From: JARFPW01 sp035464655
GTDB taxonomy: Bacteria > Gemmatimonadota > Gemmatimonadetes > Palauibacterales > Palauibacteraceae
Direction: 5' to 3'
DNA: 64,000 nt
NCBI GenBank assembly: GCA_035464655.1
Contig: DATHRZ010000024.1
Coordinates: forward strand, 55,087-119,086
A program made the translations under genes and the position numbers. The notes beneath the pieces are model-generated. The model was not told the DNA's origin. It was given only the letters and a program-made list of their open reading frames with translations, and did not search any database. Shown here piece by piece: positions 1-10,343 of this stretch. Position 1 is the first letter of the stretch. Every line of letters begins with the position of its first letter.

Positions 1-614
1 TCCTCGACCGTGCCGAACACGTCGAAGCCCATTTCCTCGCGCGCCCGCAGGTGAGCCACCGCATAGGTGCGAGCGGCAACCGCCTGCGCGGCGACGGCCG
101 CGAGCTCCTCGGGCCCTCGCGGGCCGATCTCGATCGGAACGACGCCGAGCAGATAGTCTTCGAGCGGTAGCTCGTTCACGGCGTTGAGCCCGGCGGCCTC
201 GACGGCGAACACGTCGATCACCCCACGGAACGGCTTCCCCCCCAGCGTGACGGGCGCCTCCCCGAGGGACTCGGCCCGAACGGCGAATCCGCCGGCCTCC
301 GTTCGGCGCCCAGCGACGAGACGAACGCCGTCGCCCGCGCGCTCGGCTCGCAGCTCGGCCGGGCCCTCGAGCTCGAACAGCAGTTCCCCACCCTGCGCGT
401 CGAGAATCCGCAGCCCGTCCATCGACCCGAGGACGAGCGCGCTGTCGGACGCCACGGCGATCCCCACGCGGATCGGCGGACCCGCCGGGTATCGGGCCTC
501 CGGTTCCGCGGCGCGCACCGCGCCCAGGGTCGCCGCCAGCACGAATGCGGCGACGAGCAGCGCCGCGAGGCGCGCCGGAATCCGGAGCCCCGAACGCGCG
601 CCTGGCCCGCTCAT
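1..614 (-). CDS. SpoIID/LytB-domain protein (3' end outside the window)
   Basis: The open frame starts with ATG at 614, sharing one base with the rimO stop (TGATG), and runs off the left edge after about 204 codons without a stop. The first ~36 residues have basic residues followed by an Ala/Leu/Val-rich stretch, consistent with a signal peptide or anchor. Near residue 148 it reads LNAVNELPLEDYLLGVVP and then AVAAQAVAARTYA, the hallmark of the SpoIID/LytB family. Known members are peptidoglycan-binding lytic transglycosylases or amidase enhancers, first described in spore formers but widespread in non-sporulating bacteria. A role in envelope murein turnover is inferred; nothing here indicates sporulation. 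The family is clear, but the C-terminus and full length cannot be seen. Confidence 0.85.
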   Translation of the reverse strand, partial: MSGPGARSGLRIPARLAALLVAAFVLAATLGAVRAAEPEARYPAGPPIRVGIAVASDSALVLGSMDGLRILDAQGGELLFELEGPAELRAERAGDGVRLVAGRRTEAGGFAVRAESLGEAPVTLGGKPFRGVIDVFAVEAAGLNAVNELPLEDYLLGVVPIEIGPRGPEELAAVAAQAVAARTYAVAHLRAREEMGFDVFGTVE

Positions 615-2047
615 CATCGGCCCCAGCTCCCGTCCAGGCCGATCGTGGCCATCGGCAGGGGCCGGCCGCGCGCCGGCGCCGCCACGCTCCCGGCTGCGTT
701 CCCGTTGCCCCCGGCGACCCGGGCCGGCCATGGGGCGGCGCGCCGTTCGCGCAGGATCTGCGCCTCGAGGTCGTAATCCGCAGCCGCCGTCACGCGCGCT
801 TCGACGAGCGATCCGGGTGCCCACTCACCGGCCCCATCGAGCACCGTGACGCCGTCGACGTCGTCGGCCTGGCCACGCGTGCGCCCGATCAGCCGGCCGT
901 CTTCGCGGCGATCGACGAGCACCTCGCACGTCCGACCGACCTCCCGCTCCATGCGCCGGGCGCTGATCGCGCGCTGCACCTCGAGCGTCTCTTCCAACCG
1001 TGCCTGGCGGACGTCGTCCGGCAGAAAATCGTCTTCCATCGCCGCGGCTCGGGTGCCCTCCTGGGGCGAGAACGCGAACGCGCCCAGCCGATCGAATTCC
1101 ACGTCCTCCATGAAGTCGAGCAGAGAGCGGAAGTTCTCCTCGGTCTCGCCGGGGAATCCGACCAGTACGGTCGTCCGGAGCACGAGGTCGGGGATCGCCG
1201 CGCGCAGGCCGTCGATACGTTCGATCAGCGCCGCCCGCCGCTCGGGCCGCCGCATCCGGTGCAATACGGCGTCACTGGCGTGCTGGATCGGCATGTCGAT
1301 GTACGGGAGGACGCGATCCTCGGACGCGATCAGCTCGACGAGGGGCGGCCGCAGCCCCGCCGAGTAGATGTACAGCAGCCGGAACCACGGGATGTCGGTC
1401 TCGTCGAGCAGGCGCCGCAGCAACGTGTCGAGCCCCGTCCCGTCGCGGAACTCGCGGCCGTAGAACGCGAGGTCCTGGGCAACGAGGTTGAGCTCGACGG
1501 TGCCCTGTGCCTCGAGCCGCCGGGCCTCTGCGACCAGGGCGTCGAGTCCGAACGAGCGGTGCTTGCCACGCCACAGGGGTATCGCGCAGAACGCGCATCC
1601 GTGGTCGCACCCTTCGCTGACCTTCAGATAGCGCACGTGCCGCCGATCGGCGATCGGCAGCCGGACGCCCGGATGGTCCGCGAGCCTGGGGCCGAGCAGG
1701 CCGCGGTCCTGGAGGGTCGGGATCAGCGTGTCGACGTCCCGCAGTCCGACGAACAGGTCGACCTCGGGCAGGGCCGGCTCGAGTTCGTCGCGATACTGCT
1801 CGACCAGGCAACCGAGGGCGACCACGGCGCGCACGCCGCCGTCCCGCTTCAGCCGCGCGACGTCGAGCAGGGCTTCGATCGATTCTTCCTTCGCCGCGTC
1901 GATGAATCCACAGGTGTTGACCACGATCACGTCGGCCGTCTCGAGGTCGGTCACGCGCTCGGCCCCGTGGCCGGCCAGGGCGGCGAGGAGGCGCTCCGAG
2001 TCGACGGTGTTCTTGTCACAGCCCAGGCTCACGAGCCCCAGCTTCAT
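614..2047 (-). CDS. rimO: Ribosomal protein S12 methylthiotransferase RimO
   Basis: Radical-SAM methylthiotransferase that adds a methylthio group to the conserved Asp of ribosomal protein S12. With the start at 2047 (MKLGLVSLGCDKNTVDSE, the usual RimO N-terminus) the protein is 477 residues. The N-terminal UPF0004 domain has its cluster cysteines at 10, 46 and 80. The radical-SAM CxxxCxxC motif is C147/C151/C154 within EGCDHGCAFC, and a TRAM-like domain follows near residues 370-440. A Gly/Ala/Pro-rich tail of about 30 residues makes it somewhat longer than E. coli RimO. An in-frame ATG at 2071 would add MSSKADAR and overlap the lolA stop; the shorter start fits the family better. It lies downstream of lolA and upstream of the spoIID-like gene in one minus-strand run. 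Confidence 0.95.
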   Translation of the reverse strand: MKLGLVSLGCDKNTVDSERLLAALAGHGAERVTDLETADVIVVNTCGFIDAAKEESIEALLDVARLKRDGGVRAVVALGCLVEQYRDELEPALPEVDLFVGLRDVDTLIPTLQDRGLLGPRLADHPGVRLPIADRRHVRYLKVSEGCDHGCAFCAIPLWRGKHRSFGLDALVAEARRLEAQGTVELNLVAQDLAFYGREFRDGTGLDTLLRRLLDETDIPWFRLLYIYSAGLRPPLVELIASEDRVLPYIDMPIQHASDAVLHRMRRPERRAALIERIDGLRAAIPDLVLRTTVLVGFPGETEENFRSLLDFMEDVEFDRLGAFAFSPQEGTRAAAMEDDFLPDDVRQARLEETLEVQRAISARRMEREVGRTCEVLVDRREDGRLIGRTRGQADDVDGVTVLDGAGEWAPGSLVEARVTAAADYDLEAQILRERRAAPWPARVAGGNGNAAGSVAAPARGRPLPMATIGLDGSWGR

Positions 2048-2054
2048 GCGGGCG

Positions 2055-2735
2055 TCAGCCTTCGAAGACATCGACGCCCGCGGGTGGCGTGAACGAGAAA
2101 ATCTCGTCGGTGATCGGCCGGTTCGGCCGCAAATCGCGCAGGACGACCGTTCGCAACGTCTCGTTGCGCTCCATGATCTCGAACTTGCGGACGAGATACG
2201 ATTCGGCGTCCACCCACACGCGGACGTGCCGGTAGGGCGACTCGCCCCGCGGCGTCAGGTGGATGCGGAGCGTCTCGTGACCGTCGACGTCCTCGCGGCC
2301 CTCGAGCTCGGCGTCATACCCCTCGGACGCTTCGTCGAAGATCCTCCCCTGCAGATCGACCATCCCGGCGCCGGTGACGTTCGCGTCGATCGTGCTGCGA
2401 ATGACCTGGTTCGGATGCGTGCTCGGATAGTAGAGCCACAGGTGGCTGCCATCGGCGACGATCACGTCGTCGGCCGGATCCGAGAAGTCCATCTTGAACC
2501 GTCCGGGGCCCTTCTGATACCAGGTGCCCGTGCCCGAGCGGCTGCGGCCGAGCAACGTGACGTCGATCGTCTGGTCGAACTCCGCCTCGAGCGACGTGAG
2601 CTCGTCGTAGACGCTGTCGGCGCGCGCGAGAATCCCGCGGACGTCCTCCTGCGCCCCGACCTCGGCAGGCAGCGCCAGGGGGAGCGTCACGGCGGCCGCG
2701 GCCGCCAGCGCCATCCGCCAGCTGTTGATTCGCAT
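2055..2735 (-). CDS. lolA: Outer-membrane lipoprotein carrier protein LolA
   Basis: Periplasmic chaperone that ferries lipoproteins from the inner-membrane LolCDE machine to the outer membrane. The ATG at 2735 gives a 226-residue precursor with a clear signal peptide (MRINSWRMALAAAAAV then a cleavage region near AEVGAQ). The mature part has the LolA fold signature: a glutamate-rich helix with EAEFDQT, then GTWYQKGPGRFKMDFSDP and the following beta strands including LWLYYPSTHPNQV. The frame stays open upstream to 2861, overlapping the ftsK end, but that extension would bury the signal peptide and is probably not translated. It follows ftsK by 118 bp and precedes rimO by 7 bp. No LolB or LolCDE gene is in the window. 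Confidence 0.88.
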   Translation of the reverse strand: MRINSWRMALAAAAAVTLPLALPAEVGAQEDVRGILARADSVYDELTSLEAEFDQTIDVTLLGRSRSGTGTWYQKGPGRFKMDFSDPADDVIVADGSHLWLYYPSTHPNQVIRSTIDANVTGAGMVDLQGRIFDEASEGYDAELEGREDVDGHETLRIHLTPRGESPYRHVRVWVDAESYLVRKFEIMERNETLRTVVLRDLRPNRPITDEIFSFTPPAGVDVFEG

Positions 2736-2853
2736 CGCCGGTCCCCGCGTGGTGGTCTGGGTTCCCGGGCACGATGTGCGCCCGGATCGCATGTACGGCA
2801 TGTAGAAGACGAGTACCCGGCGCCCGGCGTCACCGTTCCGGCGGGCCCGCGCG

Positions 2854-5189
<2,336 letters not shown>

Positions 5190-5193
<4 letters not shown>

Positions 5194-6554
5194 GTCCCGG
5201 TCGACGTTCGAAAGTGCTCGAGGAAGTGCGTATCCACTTCGCCGCGCACGAAGTCGGGATGCCGGAGTACCTCGCGCAGAAACGGGATCGTCGTGTGCAC
5301 GCCTTCGATGATGAACTCGTCCAGCGCCTGGTTGGCGCGACCCAGCGCTTCGTCACGCGTCGCGCCGTACGCGATCAGCTTGCCGAGCAGCGAATCGTAG
5401 TAGGGCGGGACCCGATAGCCCGCGAACACGTGGCTGTCGATTCGGATACCGGGTCCGCCGGGCGCGTGGAAGGCGGTGATCGTTCCCGGCGACGGGCGGA
5501 AATCGTGCGCCGGGTCCTCGGCGTTGATCCGGCATTCGATCGCGTGTCCGACGAGCGGCGGCGGCTCGCGGATCTCGAGTACCTGTCCGGCCGCCATGCG
5601 GATCTGCTGCTTCACCAGGTCGACGCCCGTCGTCATCTCGGTGACCGGGTGCTCTACCTGGATGCGCGTGTTCATCTCCATGAAGAAGAATTCGCCGCTC
5701 TCGTCGAGCAGGAACTCGACCGTGCCCGCGTTCGAGTAGTCGATCGCTTCCGCGGCCCGCACGGCCGCCTCCCCCATCGTCCGCCGGAGGGCCGGGGTCA
5801 GGGCGGGGCTCGGAGCCTCTTCGATCAGCTTCTGGTGCCGGCGCTGAATCGAGCAGTCTCGCTCGCCCAGGTGGATCACGTTCCCGTGCCGATCGCCCAG
5901 TATCTGGATCTCGATGTGGCGGGGCCGCTCTACGAGGCGCTCGAGGTAGACTCGGGGGTCGTCGAAGGCGCCGGCCGCCTCGTTCCGCGCCATCGTGAAC
6001 GCCTTCTCGAACTGGTCGGGCTCGCGGCACACCCGCATCCCCTTCCCGCCGCCGCCTGCCGCCGCCTTGATCATCAGGGGAAACCCGATGTGCTCGGCCT
6101 CGCTACGGGCTTCCTCCAGGTCGTCGATCGTGCCTTCGGAGCCCGGCACCACGGGCACGCCGGCCGCGATCATCGTGCGGCGCGCCTCGGCCTTGTCACC
6201 CATCGTGCGGATCATGTCGGCGCTCGGCCCGACGAAGGTCAGGCCCGAGCGATCGCAAATTTCGGCGAACTCAGCGTTCTCGGCCAGGAAGCCATAGCCG
6301 GGATGGATAGCTTCGGCCCCGGTGATCTCGGCGGCCGCGATGATCCGGGGAATGTTCAGGTAGCTGTCGCGAGCCGGGGCCCCGCCGATGCATACGTCTT
6401 CGTCGGAGAACCGGACGTGCAGCGAATCACGGTCGACGTCGGAGTAGACGGCCACCGTACGAATCCCCAGCTCGCGGCAGGCACGGATCACCCGGAGGGC
6501 GATCTCGCCGCGGTTGGCGATCAGGATCTTCTCGAACACGGGGCTTTCCGGCAC
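5190..6554 (-). CDS. accC: Acetyl-CoA carboxylase, biotin carboxylase subunit
   Basis: Carboxylates the biotin on AccB using ATP and bicarbonate, the first half-reaction of fatty-acid synthesis. It is 454 residues, normal for AccC. Features are the FEKILIANRGEIALRV N-terminus, HPGYGFLAEN near 84-93, the ATP-grasp glycine-rich loop AAAGGGGKGM near 164-173, and the catalytic segment MEMNTRIQVEHPVTE. The GTG at 6554 lies three bases after the accB stop; a second in-frame GTG at 6539 would give a start closer to most family members (VFEKILIANRGE). accB lies immediately upstream and ftsK overlaps its stop. Subunits AccA and AccD are not in the window. Confidence 0.96.
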
Positions 6555-6557
6555 GAA

Positions 6558-7058
6558 TCAATCGGGTTCGATGCGGAACAACACCTGCCCGTACTCGACG
6601 GGCTCGCTGTTGCCGATGCAGATCTCGCGCACGGTTCCGGCGACTTCCGACTCGAGCTCGTTCATCAGCTTCATCGCTTCGAGGATGCACAGGGTCTGGC
6701 CCTTCTGCACCCGGTCGCCCACCTCGACGTAGGCCGGCGCGTCGGGCGCCGGGGCGCGGTAGAACGTGCCGACCATGGGCGACTCCACCTCGACCAGCGT
6801 CGAGGCGGCGGCCGCAGCGTCGCTCGCTGATTCGTCTCCCGCTCCCGCCGCCTCGCCCGCGGCCGAAGGCCTCGCGGTCGACGGCGCCTCCGACGCCGTG
6901 CCCGCGGGTCCCGGGCCGGTCGAGCCGCCGCCCACGACGTGCACCGGCGGAGACTTCGAGATGCGAACCCTCGTCGTGAATCGGGAAATCTCGAGCGAGT
7001 CGATGTCCGATTCGTCCACCATGTCGATGAGTCGCCGGATCCAGTCGAGATCGATCAT
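6558..7058 (-). CDS. accB: Acetyl-CoA carboxylase, biotin carboxyl carrier protein
   Basis: Carries the biotin arm of acetyl-CoA carboxylase. The 166-residue protein has an N-terminal helical segment (1-35), an Ala/Gly/Pro/Ser-rich linker (about 42-86) and a C-terminal biotinyl-lipoyl domain with the motif EAMKLMNE, where K130 is the expected biotinylation site. SPMVGTFY near 93-100 is the usual start of that domain. Its ATG at 7058 overlaps the efp stop (ATGA), and accC follows three bases after its own stop. The efp-accB-accC order is a common bacterial arrangement. Confidence 0.96.
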   Translation of the reverse strand: MIDLDWIRRLIDMVDESDIDSLEISRFTTRVRISKSPPVHVVGGGSTGPGPAGTASEAPSTARPSAAGEAAGAGDESASDAAAAASTLVEVESPMVGTFYRAPAPDAPAYVEVGDRVQKGQTLCILEAMKLMNELESEVAGTVREICIGNSEPVEYGQVLFRIEPD

Positions 7059-7621
7059 GTGGTCACCCGTGTCAGGTACTTGTCGGCCGTCCGATCCACC
7101 CGGACGACATCTCCTTCCTCGACGAACAGCGGCACCTGTACGACGGCGCCCGTCGCCAGCTTCGCCGGTTTCGTCCCACCCTGCGCGGTGTCACCCTTGA
7201 GTCCGGGATCCGTCTCGACGACCTCGAGCTCGACGAACTGCGGCAGTTCGATCGTCAGCACGTCGCCGTCCCGCGTCAGGCCCTCGCACTCCATGTTCTC
7301 CTGCAGGTACTGGAGCTGGCCTTCGCCGATCGTCGTGCCGGCGATCGGAATCATCTCGAAGGTCTCCATGTCCATGAAGTAGTAGAGGTTGCCGTCCGTA
7401 TAGGAGTACTGCACGGCGCGGCGGACCAGACGGACTTCGGTCACTCGCTCGCCCGCGCGAAATGTCTTCTCGACGACGGCGCCGGTGAACACGTTCTTCA
7501 GCTTGGTGCGTACGAAGGCGCCGCCCTTGCCCGGTTTCACGTGCTGGAAGTAGACGATCTGCACGAGATCGCCGTCGATCTCCAGCACCATTCCGTTGCG
7601 AAAATCCGATGTATCAGCCAT
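7055..7621 (-). CDS. efp: Translation elongation factor P
   Basis: Relieves ribosomes stalled at polyproline motifs. The ATG at 7621 gives 188 residues, the standard EF-P length; an ATG at 7630 would add only MIL and abut the upstream stop. KOW-like domain I contains HVKPGKGGAF, with Lys32 at the loop tip that contacts the P-site tRNA. OB domains follow, and the C-terminal signature region with LKGDT is typical. The tip Lys could be modified by an EpmA-type lysylation or another system, but no modifying enzyme is encoded here. It lies between an M24 peptidase gene and accB. Confidence 0.96.
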   Translation of the reverse strand: MADTSDFRNGMVLEIDGDLVQIVYFQHVKPGKGGAFVRTKLKNVFTGAVVEKTFRAGERVTEVRLVRRAVQYSYTDGNLYYFMDMETFEMIPIAGTTIGEGQLQYLQENMECEGLTRDGDVLTIELPQFVELEVVETDPGLKGDTAQGGTKPAKLATGAVVQVPLFVEEGDVVRVDRTADKYLTRVTT

Positions 7622-7630
7622 AAGAATCAT

Positions 7631-8704
7631 TCAGAGTTCGATGAGTTCCGGCGAGGAACGTGTAAGGACGCGACCGCCGTCGGGTTCTACCACGACGACC
7701 TGTTCGATGCGGATCCCTCCCTGGCCGGGAAGATACACGCCCGGCTCGATCGTGACCACGTTGCCCGCCTCGAGCTCCGCCGTTTCGTGGCGATGCAGCC
7801 TCGGCGCTTCGTGCACGTCGAGCCCCAGCCCGTGTCCGGTGCTGTGCCCGAATTCCTCCGCCAGACCGGCACTCTCGAGCGAGCCCCGGGCCGCCGCGTC
7901 GACGGCCGCGCAGCCGGTGCCCGCTCCCGTCACGGCGACGGCCGCGTCGACCGCCGCCCGCACCGCGCCGTGCAGATCACGCTGCCAGGCGCTCGCCGCT
8001 CCCATCGTGAACACGCGCGTCATGTCGGAGCAGTAGCCGTCGACGCGGGCTCCGAAGTCGAGCAGCACGAGGTCGCCGGCCGCCAGCGGGCGGTCGGACG
8101 GAGTGGCGTGCGGGAGCGCCGATCGTTCGCCGAACGCCACGATCGGGACGAAGGGCAGCGGTCCGGAGCCCGCCTCGCGCAGGCGATACTCGAGGCGCGC
8201 CGCGAGCTGGGCCTCGGTCGTCGCCGGTCGGATCTCGCCGAGAAGCGCCTCGAGCACGAGGTCCGCCAGGTCGACGGCGGCGGCGATGGCCTCCACTTCG
8301 GCCGGGTCCTTCACGGCACGGCGGGCCTCCACCAGTCCCTCGGTGGGCTCCCAGATCGCGCTGTCGCACGCCGCGGCCAGGCGATCGTGCTCGGCCACCG
8401 TCATGCGACCGCTCTCGAACCCGATCCGCCGGCCGGGCGGCGACGTGCCGAGGTGATCCGACAGCGCACCCCAGCTTCCGTCGGACACGACGTGGAGGGT
8501 GACGTCGTCGCTCAACTCGGCCCCCGCTTGCTCGCGGTAGCGGAAATCGGTGAACAGCGTCGCCGCCCTCGGCTCGATCAACAGGCAACCCGACGAGCCG
8601 GTGAAACCGGTCAAATAGCGGACGCTCGACATCCCGGTCACCAGCAGGCCGGACAGGCGTGCCCGCGCAATGTCCCCGCGCAGGGCTGTGAGGCGACCCG
8701 TCAC
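7631..8704 (-). CDS. M24-family aminopeptidase (Xaa-Pro peptidase type)
   Basis: Cytoplasmic metallopeptidase that likely removes N-terminal residues preceding proline. The chosen start is GTG at 8704, overlapping the aroQ stop as GTGA; it gives 357 residues with an N-terminal creatinase-like domain (about 5-125) and a C-terminal pita-bread domain. All five metal ligands are present: D216 and D227 (LLDFGARVDGYCSDM), H291 (STGHGLGLDVHE), E320 (TIEPGVY) and E334 (RIEQVVVV). H199 in LPHATPS is the usual substrate-site histidine. The frame remains open upstream through aroQ to 9292, but that part is a shadow. Linkage to efp is suggestive because both concern proline-containing peptides, and the pairing is frequent in bacteria. 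Confidence 0.92.
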   Translation of the reverse strand: MTGRLTALRGDIARARLSGLLVTGMSSVRYLTGFTGSSGCLLIEPRAATLFTDFRYREQAGAELSDDVTLHVVSDGSWGALSDHLGTSPPGRRIGFESGRMTVAEHDRLAAACDSAIWEPTEGLVEARRAVKDPAEVEAIAAAVDLADLVLEALLGEIRPATTEAQLAARLEYRLREAGSGPLPFVPIVAFGERSALPHATPSDRPLAAGDLVLLDFGARVDGYCSDMTRVFTMGAASAWQRDLHGAVRAAVDAAVAVTGAGTGCAAVDAAARGSLESAGLAEEFGHSTGHGLGLDVHEAPRLHRHETAELEAGNVVTIEPGVYLPGQGGIRIEQVVVVEPDGGRVLTRSSPELIEL

Positions 8705-9135
8705 TCTCCCTCCGCGCGCAACAACCCCCGGAGCCCGAGGAGATAGCTGTCGACGCCGAACCCGCAGACCACGCCGAGCGCGACGTCGGCCAGCACGGAC
8801 GAGTGACGAAAACTCTCGCGTGCGTACACGTTCGTCAGGTGCACCTCGACGAACGGGCGTCCCGAGGCGACGAGCGCGTCGCGCAGCGCCACGCTCGTAT
8901 GACTGAACCCGGCGGCGTTCACCACCCAACCCGCGACCCCTTCGCTCTCCGCCTGGATCCAGTCGACCAGTGCGCCTTCGAGGTTCGACTGGAAGCTCAC
9001 GACCTCCACGCCCAGCTCGGCGGCACCGTCCGCGATCGCTGCGTCGAGTTCCTCGAGCGTGCGATGCCCGTAGATCTCGGGCTCCCGGCGACCGAGCATG
9101 TTCAGGTTCGGGCCGTGCAGAATCCCGATCCTCAC
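8701..9135 (-). CDS. aroQ: Type II 3-dehydroquinate dehydratase
   Basis: Converts 3-dehydroquinate to 3-dehydroshikimate in the shikimate pathway. At 144 residues it has the family's normal length and motifs: ILHGPNLNMLGRREPEIYG at the N-terminus with catalytic Tyr22 in the flexible lid, VVNAAGFSHTS with Asn73 and His79, and EVHLTNVYARE with His99. The start is GTG at 9135, overlapping the stop of the upstream TPR gene (GTGA), and its own stop overlaps the M24 peptidase start the same way. No other shikimate-pathway gene lies nearby. Confidence 0.95.
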   Translation of the reverse strand: MRIGILHGPNLNMLGRREPEIYGHRTLEELDAAIADGAAELGVEVVSFQSNLEGALVDWIQAESEGVAGWVVNAAGFSHTSVALRDALVASGRPFVEVHLTNVYARESFRHSSVLADVALGVVCGFGVDSYLLGLRGLLRAEGE

Positions 9136-10160
9136 CCGGCGAGCCGCCGCAGCCAGTCGTCGAGCACCTCGCCGGTCCCCGACGTGGCGGGCACCGGGTG
9201 CGTGGCGAACGGGTCGACGGATGAACGGACCGCCGACGTATCGGCAGCCACGGCGACTTCGGCGGCCGGGTCCGCCACCACCGTCTCGGCACGTTCCTCT
9301 ACCGGCTCGTCCTCCACATCTGTCGGCTCGTCCTTCTCCTCGGCCGGTTCGTCCTTCACGTGCGCCGGTTCGTCGCCGGCCTTATCGATCCGCTGTTCGA
9401 GCTCGTCGAGCGCCCGGCGCAGAGTCTCGTCCTCCGGCCGATCGGTCAGCAGTTCCCGGTAGATTGCCGCCGCTTCGTCGAGCAGTCCCTGCTTCGTATA
9501 CAGCTCTGCCATCGTCCGGGTCAGCAGATCACCGTCGTCCGCCGATTCGTCCTCGCCGGGGTCTTCGAACCACCAGGCCGTCCCCGATTCGCCCGGCGGC
9601 GCGTCCTCCGGCTCGGGGACGGCCGCCGGCTCCGCGGGTTCGGGCGGCAGCGCATCGTCCCCCTCTTCGATCTGGAAAGCCGGCGACGACCACCACTCCT
9701 CGCTCGGCGCCGGCAACGGCTCCAGGCCCTTCGCCGGAGGTGGGGGCGTCGGTCGCAGCCGCGCGAGGGCAGCCGCCGCCTCGACGTTCATCGGGTCGAG
9801 CGTCGCGATCTGCTCGTACCAGCGCACGGCCTCGACCGGATCGTCGCGGCGCTCCGCCAGGTTGGCCAGCCCCTGGATGGCCACGAGGTTCTGTGCGTCG
9901 AGTTCGATGACACGGCGAAGCGACTCTTCGGCGTCGGCCAGCCGGTCGAGATCCACCAGGCAACGTGCCCGCACGATGTGCGCGCTCGGATAGTCGGGGT
10001 GACGCCCGATGCCGTCGGCCAGGATGGACAGGGCCCGCTCCGGGTCACCTTTCTTTCGGCAGGCGTCCGCCAGCCGCGCGAACACCAGGCTGTCCGGGTT
10101 CTGCCGGTACTGGGCCTCGAAGCGCCCGATCTCGTCGCTTCCGTTCGAATTCGATGCCAT
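9132..10160 (-). CDS. Tetratricopeptide-repeat protein, function unknown
   Basis: A 342-residue protein without a signal peptide. The N-terminal half (about 10-135) has consecutive TPR units, for example DSLVFARLADACRKKGDPER and NVEAAAALARL. A Pro/Glu-rich spacer follows, then another TPR-like helix pair near 225-265 (LLTRTMAELYTKQGLLDEAA). The C-terminal ~70 residues contain short acidic repeats of the form DEPxxxxDEP and end in a small conserved-looking helix. The likely role is protein-protein scaffolding in the cytoplasm. It is the first gene of the run reading leftward into aroQ, with a candidate promoter at 10208-10237. The specific function is not recognisable. Confidence 0.75.
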   Translation of the reverse strand: MASNSNGSDEIGRFEAQYRQNPDSLVFARLADACRKKGDPERALSILADGIGRHPDYPSAHIVRARCLVDLDRLADAEESLRRVIELDAQNLVAIQGLANLAERRDDPVEAVRWYEQIATLDPMNVEAAAALARLRPTPPPPAKGLEPLPAPSEEWWSSPAFQIEEGDDALPPEPAEPAAVPEPEDAPPGESGTAWWFEDPGEDESADDGDLLTRTMAELYTKQGLLDEAAAIYRELLTDRPEDETLRRALDELEQRIDKAGDEPAHVKDEPAEEKDEPTDVEDEPVEERAETVVADPAAEVAVAADTSAVRSSVDPFATHPVPATSGTGEVLDDWLRRLAG

Positions 10161-10207
10161 GATGACCGCTGGCCTCCCCGTTGAGTGGAGCGTGATCGCT
10201 CAACCGC

Positions 10208-10237
10208 AAGGTAGGCGCCCCGTTTCGAGGGTGTCAA
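10208..10237 (-). promoter_or_regulatory. Candidate sigma-70-type promoter for the TPR-aroQ run
   Basis: On the minus strand a perfect -35 element TTGACA (10232-10237) is followed after 18 bp by TACCTT (10208-10213), which shares only the TA and final T with the TATAAT consensus. The predicted transcript would start near 10200, about 40 bp before the TPR start codon at 10160. An 18-bp palindrome lies directly upstream. Consensus matching only. Confidence 0.45.
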
Positions 10238-10238
10238 T

Positions 10239-10256
10239 CGGCGGGACGTCCCGCCG
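10239..10256. promoter_or_regulatory. Perfect 18-bp palindrome in a divergent promoter region
   Basis: CGGCGGGACGTCCCGCCG is exactly self-complementary. It lies between the divergent TPR-aroQ run and the ppiD-like gene, one base upstream of the candidate TTGACA. The position fits an activator or shared operator; in RNA it would form a short GC-rich hairpin. No regulator is identified. Confidence 0.5.
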
Positions 10257-10343
10257 CTTGCCCGTGCCGTACCCCGGGAATAGCTTGAGTGGCTTGTCTT
10301 TGAGGGCCGAACACGAGCAACTGGTCATGGGAGTACCCGACTG

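Noticed and set aside
545..2092. Long plus-strand open frame opposite rimO
   Set aside because: Composition is that of a shadow frame in GC-rich DNA (Arg, Ala, Pro, His rich), with no domain, and rimO is clearly coding on the other strand.
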